NCBI RefSeq assembly: GCF_001941845.1
Contig: NZ_CP018870.1
Span: forward strand, 5,276,001 to 5,340,000
Length of the DNA: 64,000 bases
Origin: Streptomyces sp. TN58
GTDB taxonomy: Bacteria; Actinomycetota; Actinomycetes; Streptomycetales; Streptomycetaceae
Direction of reading: 5' to 3'
Shown: piece after piece, positions 1 through 10,719 of the stretch
Layout of the letters: the number at the start of each line of letters is the position of its first letter
Position numbering within the stretch: position 1 is the stretch's first letter
Notes under the pieces: model-generated
What the model saw: the letters and a program-made list of their open reading frames with translations, nothing else
Told to the model about the DNA's origin: nothing
The model's database searches: none
Made by a program: the position numbers and the translations under genes

Positions 1-834
1 AAGGGCACCCCGCGCGGCGACGTCTTCTTCGGCGTGGACAACACGCTGCTCTCGCGCGCCCTCGACAACGGCATCTTCACCCCCTACGAGGCCAAGGGCC
101 TGGGCGAGGTGAAGCCCGAGTACGTGCTCGACAAGGAGCACCGGGTCACCCCGGTCGACTCCGGCGACATCTGCGTCAACTATGACAAGGCGTACTTCGC
201 GGACAGGAAGATCGCCCCGCCGCAGACCCTGGACGACCTGGTCAAGCCGGAGTACAAGGACCTGCTGGTGGTCGAGAACGCCGCGACCTCCTCTCCCGGC
301 CTCGGCTTCATGCTCGCCACCGTCGGCAAGTACGGCGAGGAGGGCTGGAAGGACTACTGGAGCAAGCTGAAGGCCAACGGCGTCGAGGTCGTCGACGGCT
401 GGGAGCAGGCCTACAACGAGCGCTTCTCGGCCTCGGCGGGCGGCAAGAAGGCCAAGGGCGACCGCCCGCTCGTCGTCTCCTACGCCTCCAGCCCGCCGGT
501 CGAGGTGCTGTACGGCGAGCCGCAGCCGGCCGAGGCCCCGACGGGCGTCGCCACCGGCACCTGCTTCCGTCAGATCGAGTTCGCGGGCCTGCTCAAGGGC
601 GCGAAGAACGAGGAGGGCGGCAAGGCCCTGGTGGACTTCCTGATCAGCAAGAAGTTCCAGGAGGACATGCCGCTCCAGATGTTCGTCAACCCCGTCACCA
701 AGGACGCCGCGCTGCCGGAGCTGTTCACCAAGCACGGTGTGGTGGTCGAGAAGCCGGAGAACGTCACTCCGGAGACCATCGCCAAGAACCGTGAGCAGTG
801 GGTCAAGGCATGGACCGCGCTCGTCGTGAAGTAG
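1..834 (+). CDS. Thiamine-type ABC transporter substrate-binding protein (5' truncated by window)
   Basis: The reading frame is open from base 1, so the N-terminus (signal peptide and lipobox expected there) lies outside the window; 277 codons remain. The remaining protein looks like the ThiB/TbpA family of periplasmic-binding proteins: a GVDNTLLSRAL segment at the left edge, a TSSPGLGFML segment near residue 100 and a GWEQAYNERFS segment near residue 140 match the conserved positions of that family. By family it would capture thiamine or a phosphate ester outside the membrane and hand it to the permease encoded next. The stop codon at 832-834 lies inside the start region of the permease gene, which implies translational coupling. 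Iron(III)-binding proteins share the fold, so the substrate is inferred rather than shown. Confidence 0.85.
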   Translation, partial: KGTPRGDVFFGVDNTLLSRALDNGIFTPYEAKGLGEVKPEYVLDKEHRVTPVDSGDICVNYDKAYFADRKIAPPQTLDDLVKPEYKDLLVVENAATSSPGLGFMLATVGKYGEEGWKDYWSKLKANGVEVVDGWEQAYNERFSASAGGKKAKGDRPLVVSYASSPPVEVLYGEPQPAEAPTGVATGTCFRQIEFAGLLKGAKNEEGGKALVDFLISKKFQEDMPLQMFVNPVTKDAALPELFTKHGVVVEKPENVTPETIAKNREQWVKAWTALVVK

Positions 835-2602
835 GCGGTACGAAGGAGCCGGGCGCGGCGCCGGCCGGCCGCGCCCAGGCCCCCGCCCCGGTCCCCGGCC
901 CGCCCGCCCCGGTTCACGGACCGGGGCGGGGGCGCGGGCAGGGCGAGAGCGAGAGCGGGCGGGCCACCGCCGTCCGCCTCGCCCTGATGGCCGTCCCCCT
1001 CGCCTTCTTCGGGCTGTTCTTCGCCTACCCCGTCGCCGCGATCGTCGGCCGCGGCCTCAAGACCGACACCGGCTGGCAGTTCGGCCGCCTCGGCGAGGTG
1101 CTCGCGCGGCCCGACATCGCCGACGTGCTGTGGTTCACCACCTGGCAGGCGCTCGCCTCCACCGCGCTCACCCTGCTGATCGCCCTCCCCGGCGCCTACG
1201 TCTTCGCGCGCCTGGAGTTCCCCGGAAAGCAGCTGCTGCGGGCCGTGGTGACCGTTCCCTTCGTGCTGCCGACCGTGGTCGTCGGCACCGCCTTCCTGGC
1301 GCTGCTCGGACGCGGCGGACTGCTGGACGAACTGGCCGGCGTCCGCCTCGACACCACCGTCTGGGCGATCCTCCTCGCGCACGTCTTCTTCAACTACGCC
1401 GTCGTCGTCCGCACGGTCGGCGGGCTGTGGTCCCAGCTCGACCCACGCCAGGAGGAGGCCGCGCGGGTGCTGGGCGCCGGCCGGTTCGCCGCCTGGCGCA
1501 GGGTGATCCTGCCCGCGCTGGCCCCGGCCGTGGCGGCGGCCTCCCTGATGGTGTTCCTCTTCACCTTCAGCTCCTTCGGCGTCGTCCTGATCCTGGGCGG
1601 ACCCGCCTACTCCACCCTGGAGGTGGAGGTCTACCGGCAGACCGCGCAGCTCCTGGACCTGTCGACGGCCGCCGTGCTGACGATGGTGCAGTTCGCCGCG
1701 ATCGGCGCGATCCTCGCCCTGCACGCCTGGACCGTGCGCCGGCGCGAGACCGCGCTGCGCCTGGTCGACCCGGGCCGCACCGCGCACCGACCGCGCGGCT
1801 GGGCCCAGCGCACCCTGCTGGGCGGGGTCCTGCTGACCGTCGGGCTGCTGATCGTGGCGCCGCTGGCCGTGCTCGTCGAGCGCTCCTTCGACACCCCCGG
1901 CGGCTACGGCCTCGGCTTCTACCGGGCCCTGCAGGACACCGGCGCCGGTGGCGGCACCTTCCTGGTGCCGCCGCTGGAAGCGGTCGGGAACTCCCTGCGG
2001 TACGCGCTCGCCGCCACCGCGATCGCCCTGCTCGTCGGCGGTCTCGCGGCCGCCGCCCTGACCCGGCGCGGGGGCCGCTTCGTACGGGGCTTCGACGCGA
2101 TGCTGATGCTCCCGCTCGGGGTGTCCGCCGTCACCGTCGGCTTCGGCTTCCTGATCACCCTGGACGAGCCGCCGCTGGACCTGCGGACCTCGTGGATCCT
2201 GGTGCCGCTGGCTCAGGCGCTGGTGGGCGTGCCGTTCGTCGTACGGACCATGCTGCCCGTCCTGCGCGCCGTCGACGGGCGGCTCCGGGAGGCCGCAGCG
2301 GTGCTCGGCGCGTCACCGCTGCGCGCCTGGCGGGAGGTGGACCTGCCGCTGGTGCGCAGGGCGCTGCTGATCGCGGCCGGGTTCGCCTTCGCCGTGTCGC
2401 TGGGGGAGTTCGGCGCGACCGTCTTCATCGCCCGGGCGGACCGGCCGACGCTGCCGGTGGCCGTGGCGCGGCTGCTGGGGCGGGCCGGTGAGCTGAACTA
2501 CGGGCAGGCGATGGCCCTGAGCACGATCCTGATGCTGGTGTGCGCGGTGTCCCTGCTGGTGCTGGAGCGACTGCGACCCGACAAGACCTCCGGAGAGTTC
2601 TG

Positions 2603-2603
<1 letters not shown>
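810..2603 (+). CDS. ABC transporter permease, fused two-unit type (ThiP-like)
   Basis: A 597-residue, very hydrophobic protein with two homologous permease halves of about six membrane segments each. Each half carries the binding-protein-dependent transport (EAA-type) loop that contacts the ATPase: EEAARVLGAGRFAAWRRVILP in the first half and REAAAVLGASPLRAWREVDLP in the second. Fused permeases of this size are typical of thiamine (ThiP) and ferric iron importers. The N-terminal 45 residues are an Ala/Pro/Gly-rich cytoplasmic tail. The ATG at 810 was chosen; a GTG at 798 in the same frame would add four residues. Both overlap the upstream gene, and neither has a strong ribosome binding site. 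The stop overlaps the ATPase start by one base (TGATG). Confidence 0.85.
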
Positions 2604-3619
<1,016 letters not shown>

Positions 3620-3650
3620 CGTACGGCCCGGGCCTGACGTCAGCCGGACG

Positions 3651-4907
3651 TCATCCGGCCTTCGGCAGGACGCCGTCGCAGGCGATCGGCAGGTGCCGGG
3701 GCCCACGCAGCACCGCGTTCTGTCGGTACTGCGGCGGGTCCTGGAGCAGCCGCGGGTTCACCAGCCGGCGGGCCAGCTCGCTCAGCGCCAGCTGCGCCTC
3801 CTGCCGGGCCAGCGGCGCTCCGAAGCAGCTGTGGATGCCGCTGCCGAGCCCCAGGTGCTGGATGTCCTTGCGGTCCGGGTCGAAGCGGTCCGGGTTCTCG
3901 AACCGCTTGGGGTCGCGGTTGCCGGACGCCAGCATCAGCCACAGGGACGCCCCCTTGGGGATGGCGACCCCCGCGACCTCGATGTCGCACAGCGTGGTGC
4001 GCTGCGGCAGCAGCTGCACCGGCGGCTCGTACCGCAGCAGCTCCTCCACGATCGGGATCGCCAGGCCCGGGTCCTCGCGCAGCCGCTTGAGCACGTCGGG
4101 GTGGCGCAGCAGCGTCAGCATGCCGTTGGTGATCAGGTTGACCGTCGTCTCGTGGCCCGCGATGAGCAGCAGCGCGGAGGTGCTGAGCGCCTCCATGGTG
4201 GTCATCGCACCGTCCGGGCCGTCCGCGGTCGCCAGCTGCGACAGCATGTCGTCGCCGGGGTTCTTGCGCCGCTCCTCGATCAGCCCGGCCAGGTACATGC
4301 CCAGCTCCATCCGGGCGTCCATGGTGCCCTTGCCCCGCTGGGCGGGGTCCGCGTCCGGGTCGGGGTCCAGGCTGGCGGCCAGGGTCTCCGCCCACACGTG
4401 GAAGCGCGGTTCGTCCTCGTGGGGGACCCCGAGCAGCCGGCAGATCACCGTGACCGGGAAGGGGTAGGCGAACTGGTCGACCAGGTCGACCCGGTCCAGG
4501 TCGCCGGAGGTGGCGATGCCGTCGATGAGCCCGTCGACGAGGCCGTGCAGCTCGCCGCGCATGTCGTGCACCCGGCGCGGGGAGTGCGGCGGCCCGAACG
4601 GCCGGTTCGTCATGCGCCGCAGGCGGTCGTGGTCCGGCGGATCGAGCTTGAGGAAGGAGGGCGGCAGGGCCGTCCCCTCGTCGTCGGCGGACTGCCCCAG
4701 CGGATCGTCGCCGGTCGCCTTCAGGTTGCGCGAGTCGGAGCTGATCCGCGGGTCGTGCAGCAGGCTCTGGATCTCGTGGTACGTGCTGACCACGTACGGG
4801 CCGTTCCCCTCGTGGGACACCGGCGTCCGGCGCAGCTCCTCGTACAGCGGGTACGGATTGGCCCGGTTCGCGTAGTCGATGATCTCCCGCAGGAGGGCTT
4901 GTGTCAT
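3651..4907 (-). CDS. Cytochrome P450
   Basis: A 418-residue bacterial P450. The I-helix oxygen-binding motif is LLIAGHETTVNLI, the K-helix ExxR is EELLRYEPP, and the haem-binding loop is GLGSGIHSCFG with the thiolate Cys at about residue 361. The loop reads HLGLGSG where FGxG is more usual. It is the third gene of an operon behind its own ferredoxin and ferredoxin reductase, so the whole electron chain is co-encoded. The start ATG at 4907 follows GAGGACC. From memory the sequence resembles the CYP147 family, some members of which hydroxylate fatty acids; substrate and family number are not established here. Confidence 0.93.
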   Translation of the reverse strand: MTQALLREIIDYANRANPYPLYEELRRTPVSHEGNGPYVVSTYHEIQSLLHDPRISSDSRNLKATGDDPLGQSADDEGTALPPSFLKLDPPDHDRLRRMTNRPFGPPHSPRRVHDMRGELHGLVDGLIDGIATSGDLDRVDLVDQFAYPFPVTVICRLLGVPHEDEPRFHVWAETLAASLDPDPDADPAQRGKGTMDARMELGMYLAGLIEERRKNPGDDMLSQLATADGPDGAMTTMEALSTSALLLIAGHETTVNLITNGMLTLLRHPDVLKRLREDPGLAIPIVEELLRYEPPVQLLPQRTTLCDIEVAGVAIPKGASLWLMLASGNRDPKRFENPDRFDPDRKDIQHLGLGSGIHSCFGAPLARQEAQLALSELARRLVNPRLLQDPPQYRQNAVLRGPRHLPIACDGVLPKAG

Positions 4908-4946
4908 GGCGGGTCCTCGTGGTCCTCGGGGGCGGGCGCGGCGGGG

Positions 4947-6350
4947 TCAGTGCCCGGGGGTGAAGGTCATCTTCCGGTCGGCCGGCGAGTAGCCGCTGAG
5001 GGTGATGGTCGGGCCGTGGGTGGGTACCGAGGGGTCCGGGAAGTCGGCCGGCACCGGCTTGTTCCCCTCCGGCCTGCGGTCCACCGTGGTGAACGGCGGC
5101 GGGAACGGCGCCGTGCCCTCGATCTGCTGCTCGTAGAACGGCAGCCAGCGGCAGTTGTCGAAGGTCACGGCGGCGATCACCCGCCCCTGGTAGCCGTAGA
5201 CGGCCGCGAACCGGCGCTCGGCCAGCGAGCCCTGGGTGACGATGATCTCGGTCCCCATCGGCGGCACCCCGACCGACTTGATGTTCACACCGAACTGCGA
5301 GGACCAGAAGGCCGGCACCCACAGGTGCGGGCGGCGGTCCGTGCTCTCGCTGAGCATGTTGTGCGCGGCGGTCTCGGCCTGCGCGACGGCGTTGCCCCAG
5401 TGCTCCAGGGACAGGAACTGGTAGCCGAACAGGGCGTGCGGCGAACGCGCCACGTCACCCGCGACGTAGATGTCGTCGGTGACGATGCCCCGGACGTCGA
5501 AGGCCCGGCAGCCCGCGTCGCAGGCGATGCCCCGGGGCCCGGCGCCCAGGCCCGACCCCGCCAGCCACTCGGTGTTGCGCTGCGCGCCGAGGGAGACGAC
5601 CACCACGTCCGCCTCCACGGTGGAGCCGTCGGAGAGGTGGGCGGCGCGGACCCGGCCGGCGGGATCGCCCTCCAGCGCGGTGACCATGACGCCGGTGCGC
5701 AGGTCGACCTCGTGCTCCCGGTGCATCTCGGCCGCGACTTCACCGATCACCGCGCCGAGCGCGCCGACCAGCGGGGCCGAGCCGCGTTCGGCGACGGTCA
5801 CCTTCAGGCCGCGTTCCCGGCAGGCGGAGGCGATCTCCGACCCGGTGAACCCGGCTCCGATGACGAGGACCCGGCGGGGACGGGCGGCGAGGGCCCGTTG
5901 CAGTCCTTCGCCGTCGTCGCGGGTGCGCAGGACGAAGACCCCTGCGAGTTCGCCCTCCTCCGGGTTGGGCCAGGGCCGGGCCCGGACGCCGGTGGCGATC
6001 AGCAGCCGGTCGTACTCGACCTCGTCGCCGTTGCCGAGCCGGACCCGGCGGGCGGCCATGTCCAGGCCCGTCGCGGGCACTCCGAGGCGCCAGTCGGCGT
6101 CGATCGCCCGGCGGCGGGGGAGTGCGGTGTGGTCCGCCGCCGCGTTGCCCAGCAGGACCTGCTTGGACAGCGGCGGCCGGTCGTACGGCTCGTGGGGCTC
6201 GTCGCCGATCATCGTGAGCGACCCGGTGAACCCCTTGTCGCGCATGGTCTCGGCGGCCCGCAGACCCGCGAGCGAAGCGCCGACGACGACGATTCGGCCC
6301 TCGCGCTTGAGCTGCTCCAGGGATCCGTCGCGTGTGCCTCCACCGCTCAC
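4947..6350 (-). CDS. FAD-dependent ferredoxin reductase
   Basis: A 467-residue flavoprotein with two dinucleotide-binding folds. The FAD-binding site near residue 20 is VVVGASLAGL, with the usual second glycine changed. The NAD(P)-binding site near residue 155 is VLVIGAGFTGSEIA. The DxxxAGD-like flavin motif is DDIYVAGDVA. The C-terminal domain is that of oxygenase-coupled NADH-ferredoxin reductases. It would pass electrons from NAD(P)H to the ferredoxin encoded upstream and so to the P450 encoded downstream. The GTG start overlaps the ferredoxin stop (GTGA) and has GGAGG ahead of it, implying coupled translation. The C-terminal region has an atypical VDRRPEGNKPVPAD stretch that I cannot assign. 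Confidence 0.9.
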   Translation of the reverse strand: MSGGGTRDGSLEQLKREGRIVVVGASLAGLRAAETMRDKGFTGSLTMIGDEPHEPYDRPPLSKQVLLGNAAADHTALPRRRAIDADWRLGVPATGLDMAARRVRLGNGDEVEYDRLLIATGVRARPWPNPEEGELAGVFVLRTRDDGEGLQRALAARPRRVLVIGAGFTGSEIASACRERGLKVTVAERGSAPLVGALGAVIGEVAAEMHREHEVDLRTGVMVTALEGDPAGRVRAAHLSDGSTVEADVVVVSLGAQRNTEWLAGSGLGAGPRGIACDAGCRAFDVRGIVTDDIYVAGDVARSPHALFGYQFLSLEHWGNAVAQAETAAHNMLSESTDRRPHLWVPAFWSSQFGVNIKSVGVPPMGTEIIVTQGSLAERRFAAVYGYQGRVIAAVTFDNCRWLPFYEQQIEGTAPFPPPFTTVDRRPEGNKPVPADFPDPSVPTHGPTITLSGYSPADRKMTFTPGH

Positions 6351-6604
6351 CGTGAACCTCCGGAACCGGCGCCCGCCCCGGCCTCCTGGGGCACCACGCC
6401 CGCCATGTCCTCGTCGGTGAGTTCGAGGAGGATCGCGCCGACGGGGCAGGCGGCCACGGCGCGGGCGACGTTCTCACGCTGCTCGGCGGCCGCCTCGGGG
6501 TTGTAGAGGAGCGACTCGTCGCCGTGCATGGCGAAGACGTCGGGAGCGAGGAAGGCGCACTGGGCGTATCCCTGGCAGCGGTTGAGGTCGACGACAAGCC
6601 TCAT
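6347..6604 (-). CDS. Small 3Fe-4S-type ferredoxin
   Basis: An 85-residue ferredoxin. Only three cluster cysteines are visible: C10 and C16 in CQGYAQC and C54 in ACPVGAI. The position that carries the extra cysteine in 4Fe-4S proteins is not a cysteine, as in the 3Fe-4S ferredoxins that serve Streptomyces P450s. The C-terminus is Gly/Ala-rich. The ATG at 6604 was chosen because it starts the conserved MRLVVDLNRC segment and follows GAAGGG; a longer upstream frame exists but has no family likeness. First gene of the ferredoxin, reductase and P450 operon. Confidence 0.9.
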   Translation of the reverse strand: MRLVVDLNRCQGYAQCAFLAPDVFAMHGDESLLYNPEAAAEQRENVARAVAACPVGAILLELTDEDMAGVVPQEAGAGAGSGGSR

Positions 6605-6728
6605 GACGGATCGGCCCTTCCCTCGGCTGTTGATCCCCGTCGCCCCCCGGCTACCCCCGGTCCCTCCCTCTGTCCACCAGCATGCATGCGGCGCCCGTAC
6701 GCCGCCTGCCGGAGCACGGACCACCTGG

Positions 6729-7376
6729 TCAGGACGGGTTCACGGCTGGCCCGGAGCGGTCCGTGGGCGCTGCTTGGCGCCGGACGCGCAGGATGTGGAC
6801 GCTGAGGACCAGCGCCCAGGCCGGGAACAGCAGCTCCGACCAGGGCACGCCGGCTCCCACCACGATCAGCACCAGGCCGACGAGGGTGCCCAGCAGGGCC
6901 AGGGGCCGGGGGAAGACGCCGAGCTTCCGCCCGATCATCGAGGTCGCCAGCACGAACACGGCGGCCATGCGCATCGCGTACGTCGCGAGCAGGGTGTAGG
7001 CGTAGTGGCGCCCGAAGTCGGAGGGCGTCTGCTCGTCCAGTACGGTGCCGGCCGCCGCGGCGGCCGCGAAGAGGGCCGCCACGAACACGAAGCCGCTGCC
7101 GAGGAACACGGTCGCGATGAACCGGTCCTCGGCCGCGCCGGTGTGAGCGCGCAGGGCCCCCATGAACCAGAGGAAGAAGATGCCGGCGAACGGCACGATC
7201 TGCAGCGCCGTCTGGACCGCCCAGCGGCGGTCAGGGTCGATGGCCGCGTCGGCGGCGTCGCCGGCCGGAACGGAGATCCGCATCAGGACGATCGCCGCAC
7301 CGAGCAGCAGGGCGAAGGCGACACCGGCCAGGCCGGCCGCGCGCGGCGTCTTCAGCCGGTCGGTCGTGGGCTCCAT
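6729..7376 (-). CDS. Uncharacterised integral membrane protein
   Basis: A 215-residue protein with about six hydrophobic segments (roughly residues 14-33, 58-76, 88-112, 128-150, 160-180 and 180-196) and a basic, polar C-terminus. No catalytic motif is visible. The layout (a large loop containing WAVQTALQIVPFAG followed by an FLWFMGALR helix) is common in unannotated actinobacterial membrane proteins. The start ATG follows GAGGGG. It is transcribed toward the ferredoxin operon with 124 bases between them, so co-transcription is possible but not shown. Confidence 0.75.
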   Translation of the reverse strand: MEPTTDRLKTPRAAGLAGVAFALLLGAAIVLMRISVPAGDAADAAIDPDRRWAVQTALQIVPFAGIFFLWFMGALRAHTGAAEDRFIATVFLGSGFVFVAALFAAAAAAGTVLDEQTPSDFGRHYAYTLLATYAMRMAAVFVLATSMIGRKLGVFPRPLALLGTLVGLVLIVVGAGVPWSELLFPAWALVLSVHILRVRRQAAPTDRSGPAVNPS

Positions 7377-7518
7377 GGACCCCTCGCTCTCTCCCCCGGT
7401 CCAGCAAGCGACAGCCGCCGCCGCGCCACCACCGGGGGCGGCCGACCGGGTGAGGGAGCGGGGGCGGCGCCGGCCGCGGTACTGGTACCGGTGCCGGTCG
7501 CCGCCCGCACGGCCGGGG

Positions 7519-8424
7519 TCAGCCGACCGGCTGCGGCACCGGGGCCGCCGTCTCCTCCTCGGCTCCCTCGTGCTTGCCGTACCAGGCGACCGCCACCGCG
7601 CCGGCCACCGCCATGACGAAGCCGGTGACCGCCAGCCAGGCGAGGCCGGGGCGGGACGCGTCTCCGAGCCAGAGCACCCCGATCGCGCCGGGCAGCACCG
7701 TCTCGCCGACGACGAGGGCCGCGGTGGCTCCGTTGACCGAGCCGATCTGCAGGGCGACGGTGTGCAGGTACATGCCGCCGATGCCGGCCAGCAGGATGGC
7801 GTAGAGGGCCGGGTCGGTGAGCAGGGTGCCCAGGTCCAACGGGTCGACGCCGTCCAGGATCCGCACGCCGACGCCGAGCGCGCCGAAGCCCAGGCCCGAC
7901 AGCAGGCCCGCCAGGATCGCGGCGCCGCCGCCGAGGAGGCGGACGGCCACCGTGCCGCCGACCATCAGCAGCGTGGTGATCCCCAGCAGCCACCAGTGCG
8001 TGGACATCGGCGCGTGATGGCCGCCCTCGTGGCCCGCCGCCGTCGCCAGCAGCACCAGGGCGGTGCAGACGACCCCGATCGACGCCCACTCCTTGCGGCT
8101 CAGCCTGATGCCCAGCATCTTCACGCTCAGCACGGCCGTGATCACCAGGTTGGCGCTGATCACCGTCTGGGACAGGAAGAGCGGGAGGAGGCGGGCGGCC
8201 AGGGCGCCGAGGCCGAAGCCGACGAAGTCCAGGATCGTGCCGACGATGAACTCCCACGTCATCGCCGCCTTCGCGGTGGACGAGAGGTTGGGGCCGCCGT
8301 GGGCGGTCACCCCGGCCGCCGTCGGGGACATCCGGGCGGCGCGGCGCGATCCGACGGCTTGCAGCACGGATCCCGTGCCGTAGCAGATGGATGCCGCGAC
8401 AGCGGTCAGCAGGCCTATGAGCAC
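7519..8424 (-). CDS. DMT/EamA-type membrane transporter
   Basis: A 301-residue protein with nine to ten predicted membrane helices arranged as two similar halves, the pattern of the drug/metabolite transporter superfamily. It starts at a GTG (8424) preceded by CGGAG at good spacing. A histidine cluster (GHEGGHHAP) lies in the central loop, and a charged C-terminal tail ends the protein. No substrate can be inferred. The 142 bases between this gene and the next one downstream hold no clear signal. Confidence 0.82.
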   Translation of the reverse strand: MLIGLLTAVAASICYGTGSVLQAVGSRRAARMSPTAAGVTAHGGPNLSSTAKAAMTWEFIVGTILDFVGFGLGALAARLLPLFLSQTVISANLVITAVLSVKMLGIRLSRKEWASIGVVCTALVLLATAAGHEGGHHAPMSTHWWLLGITTLLMVGGTVAVRLLGGGAAILAGLLSGLGFGALGVGVRILDGVDPLDLGTLLTDPALYAILLAGIGGMYLHTVALQIGSVNGATAALVVGETVLPGAIGVLWLGDASRPGLAWLAVTGFVMAVAGAVAVAWYGKHEGAEEETAAPVPQPVG

Positions 8425-8527
8425 CGATGGCTCCGTTCACGTCTGGCAGGTATTGCGGTACCTCTGCCAGACGCCGGAATCGGCCCGGAAGTTGCCTGTG
8501 GAGCCCGACTTGTCGAGGAAGCCCGGC

Positions 8528-9619
8528 TCAGCGCATCGACGCGAGCACGCCGGGGACCTCGTCCACCGAGTCGACGAGCGCGATCCGCGACTCCATCGCC
8601 CGGCCCCGGGCCAGCGCCCGCAGCAGCGGCCAGACCGGGAGGTGCTCGGTCCAGTGGGCGCGGTCGACCAGGACCATCGGTGCCGGCTCGCCCCGGGAGC
8701 CGTAGTAGTTGGGGGTCGCGGCGTCGAACACCTCCTGCACGGTGCCTGCCGCCCCGGGCAGGAAGACCACGCCCGCGGTGGACCGGGCCAGGAGACCGTC
8801 CTCGCGGGTGGCGTTCGCGAAGTACTTCGCGATGTGCGCGGCGAAGGCGTTCGGCGGCTCGTGGCCGTAGAACCAGGTGGGGATGCCCACCGAGTCGCCG
8901 CCGCCGGGCCAGCGCTCCCGTACGGCGAAGGCCGCGTGCGCCCAGTCGGACACGGACGGCTCGAAGGAGGGGGCCTTGGCCAGCAGCTCCAGGGCCTCCT
9001 CCAGGGCCTCGTCCGGGGCCGGCGCCAGGTAGGCGCCGAGGTTGGCGGCCTCCATCGCACCGGGGCCGCCGCCCGTGGCCACGGTCAGCCCGGACCGGGT
9101 CAGCGCCCGCCCGAGCTCCACCGCACCGCGGTAGCCGGCACTGTCGCGGGCCATGGCGTGGCCGCCCATCACGCCCACCACGCGGGCCGCGGCGAGGTGT
9201 TCGTCGAGGGCGTCGGAGATGGCGTCGTCGTGCACCGAGCGCAGCATCGAGGAGAAGACGTCGCCGTCGCCCGCGGTCTCCTGGAACCAGGCGTACGCCC
9301 CGGCGTCCGGGGTGGCTTCGTAGCCGTCGGGCAGACCGGCGAACAGCTCCTCCGGGGTGTAGAGCAGGCCCCGGTACGGGTTGAAGGGCAGGTCCGGAAC
9401 GGGCGGGAAGACCAGCGCGCCGTCCGCGCGGACCTTCGCCGAGGCATCGGGCTCCATCGCGCAGCCCAGGAAGACGGCCGCCGAGGTGTCGGCGGCCAGC
9501 AGCGCGAAGGTCCGCTCCAGCAGGTTGACCGACTGGATGCGGTAGCCGCTGAGCGAGCCGCGTGCCACGACCTGGTCGAATTCGGCGAGCGTCTCGATCT
9601 CGATGTCTGCGTTGACCAT
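8528..9619 (-). CDS. LOG-family (lysine decarboxylase-like, TIGR00730-related) protein
   Basis: A 363-residue protein whose C-terminal two thirds carry the LOG fold: GGHAMARDS near residue 150, GGGPGAMEAAN near residue 190 and a late PGAAGTVQEVFD. The last is the PGGxGTxxE motif with one Gly changed to Ala. LOG enzymes split nucleoside 5'-monophosphates at the N-glycosidic bond; many bacterial members are still labelled lysine decarboxylases. The extra N-terminal region of about 140 residues is unusual and may bind a partner or a longer substrate. The ATG at 9619 was chosen; the upstream frame runs antisense through the ABC genes. Confidence 0.82.
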   Translation of the reverse strand: MVNADIEIETLAEFDQVVARGSLSGYRIQSVNLLERTFALLAADTSAAVFLGCAMEPDASAKVRADGALVFPPVPDLPFNPYRGLLYTPEELFAGLPDGYEATPDAGAYAWFQETAGDGDVFSSMLRSVHDDAISDALDEHLAAARVVGVMGGHAMARDSAGYRGAVELGRALTRSGLTVATGGGPGAMEAANLGAYLAPAPDEALEEALELLAKAPSFEPSVSDWAHAAFAVRERWPGGGDSVGIPTWFYGHEPPNAFAAHIAKYFANATREDGLLARSTAGVVFLPGAAGTVQEVFDAATPNYYGSRGEPAPMVLVDRAHWTEHLPVWPLLRALARGRAMESRIALVDSVDEVPGVLASMR

Positions 9620-9645
9620 TCGGCCCACCCTAAGGGCTGTCTGCC

Positions 9646-10719
9646 TCAGCGGGTCAGCGCCAGCGACGTCAGCTGTGCCACACCCCAGCTGAGGGGTACG
9701 CACACGGCCACGAGCGCGGTGGCCCGCAGACCCGCCGCCGTGCGCAGGACCCGTGCGGGGGCTGCGAGATCGAGCATGGCCTCGCGTCCGGCGGCCCCCG
9801 TACGGCGGCCCTCCGCCGCGGATGTGAGAAGGGTCGCGGTGGCGCACAGCGCGACCAGCGCGGCGGCCGGCCAGGCCAGCGGCCCCAGCGGAACGTGCAG
9901 CCCGCCCCGGTCCCGCAGGGCGAGGGCGGTCAGGGCTCCGGCGGCCACTGAGCACAGCACGCCCAGCGGCGGCCCGATCCGGGGGGCCTGCTCCTGCAGG
10001 TACCGCCCGGCCAGCAGCCGGAGCGCGCCCGGGCGCACGGCCTGGACCAGGCTGCCGCAGGCGTAGGCCAGACCCGGTCCGGCCAGGGCGAGTCCGACGG
10101 CGGTCAGTACCCAGCCCGCGAGGACCCCGCCGCCGTCCCGGCCGGCGTAGGCCTCGACGGCGAGCCCGCAGGCGGTCAGCGCGATGCCCCAGGGCAGGGC
10201 GGTCTGCGGAGCCAGCGGCCGGCGCGGACGCAGCGCGAGCACGGTGGCGGCCGACGCGGTCACCGGTACGAGGCCCAGCAGGGTCAGGGCGGCCGCCAGG
10301 GGCAGCGGCTGCTCGGCGTGGAGCAGCCGGGCACCGGTGCCGTCGAACGGCAGCCCGGCGAGGTCCCCGCGCAGGTGGAGGAAGACGGCCAGGGCGAGGG
10401 CGCTGCCCAGGGTGCAGGCGACGGCCGTGGAGATCGCGGCGGCCAGGGACAGCCGTACGGGCCCCAGCCCGGCGGCGTCCAGCCCCTCGCGGGGCCGGGG
10501 CGCGGGGTCGGCGCGGGCCACGGCGACGGCGAAGTGGACCGTCGCGGCCAGCGGGACCAGCGCCCACAGCAGGCGAGGGAACGATCCGGCAGGCCGGTCC
10601 ACGGCGGCGGCGAGTACGTACAGCAGCAGGAAGCCGGTCCCGGCGGAGGCGGCGGCGACGAGCAGCCTGCGCAGCTGCACGGCGGGCCGGGCGCCGCGGG
10701 CTAGGCGGAGAGCGAGCAC
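9646..10719 (-). CDS. ABC transporter permease, multi-helix (FtsX/exporter-like)
   Basis: A 357-residue protein with about eight to nine membrane helices and short charged loops. It begins at a GTG (10719) inside the 3' end of the ATPase gene, a 19-base overlap. The frame continues further upstream, but that part is antisense to the ATPase and does not look like protein. Its partner is the ATPase directly upstream, so the pair is a two-gene exporter or a lipoprotein or peptide handling system of unknown substrate. No large extracellular domain of the MacB type is present. Confidence 0.75.
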   Translation of the reverse strand: MLALRLARGARPAVQLRRLLVAAASAGTGFLLLYVLAAAVDRPAGSFPRLLWALVPLAATVHFAVAVARADPAPRPREGLDAAGLGPVRLSLAAAISTAVACTLGSALALAVFLHLRGDLAGLPFDGTGARLLHAEQPLPLAAALTLLGLVPVTASAATVLALRPRRPLAPQTALPWGIALTACGLAVEAYAGRDGGGVLAGWVLTAVGLALAGPGLAYACGSLVQAVRPGALRLLAGRYLQEQAPRIGPPLGVLCSVAAGALTALALRDRGGLHVPLGPLAWPAAALVALCATATLLTSAAEGRRTGAAGREAMLDLAAPARVLRTAAGLRATALVAVCVPLSWGVAQLTSLALTR

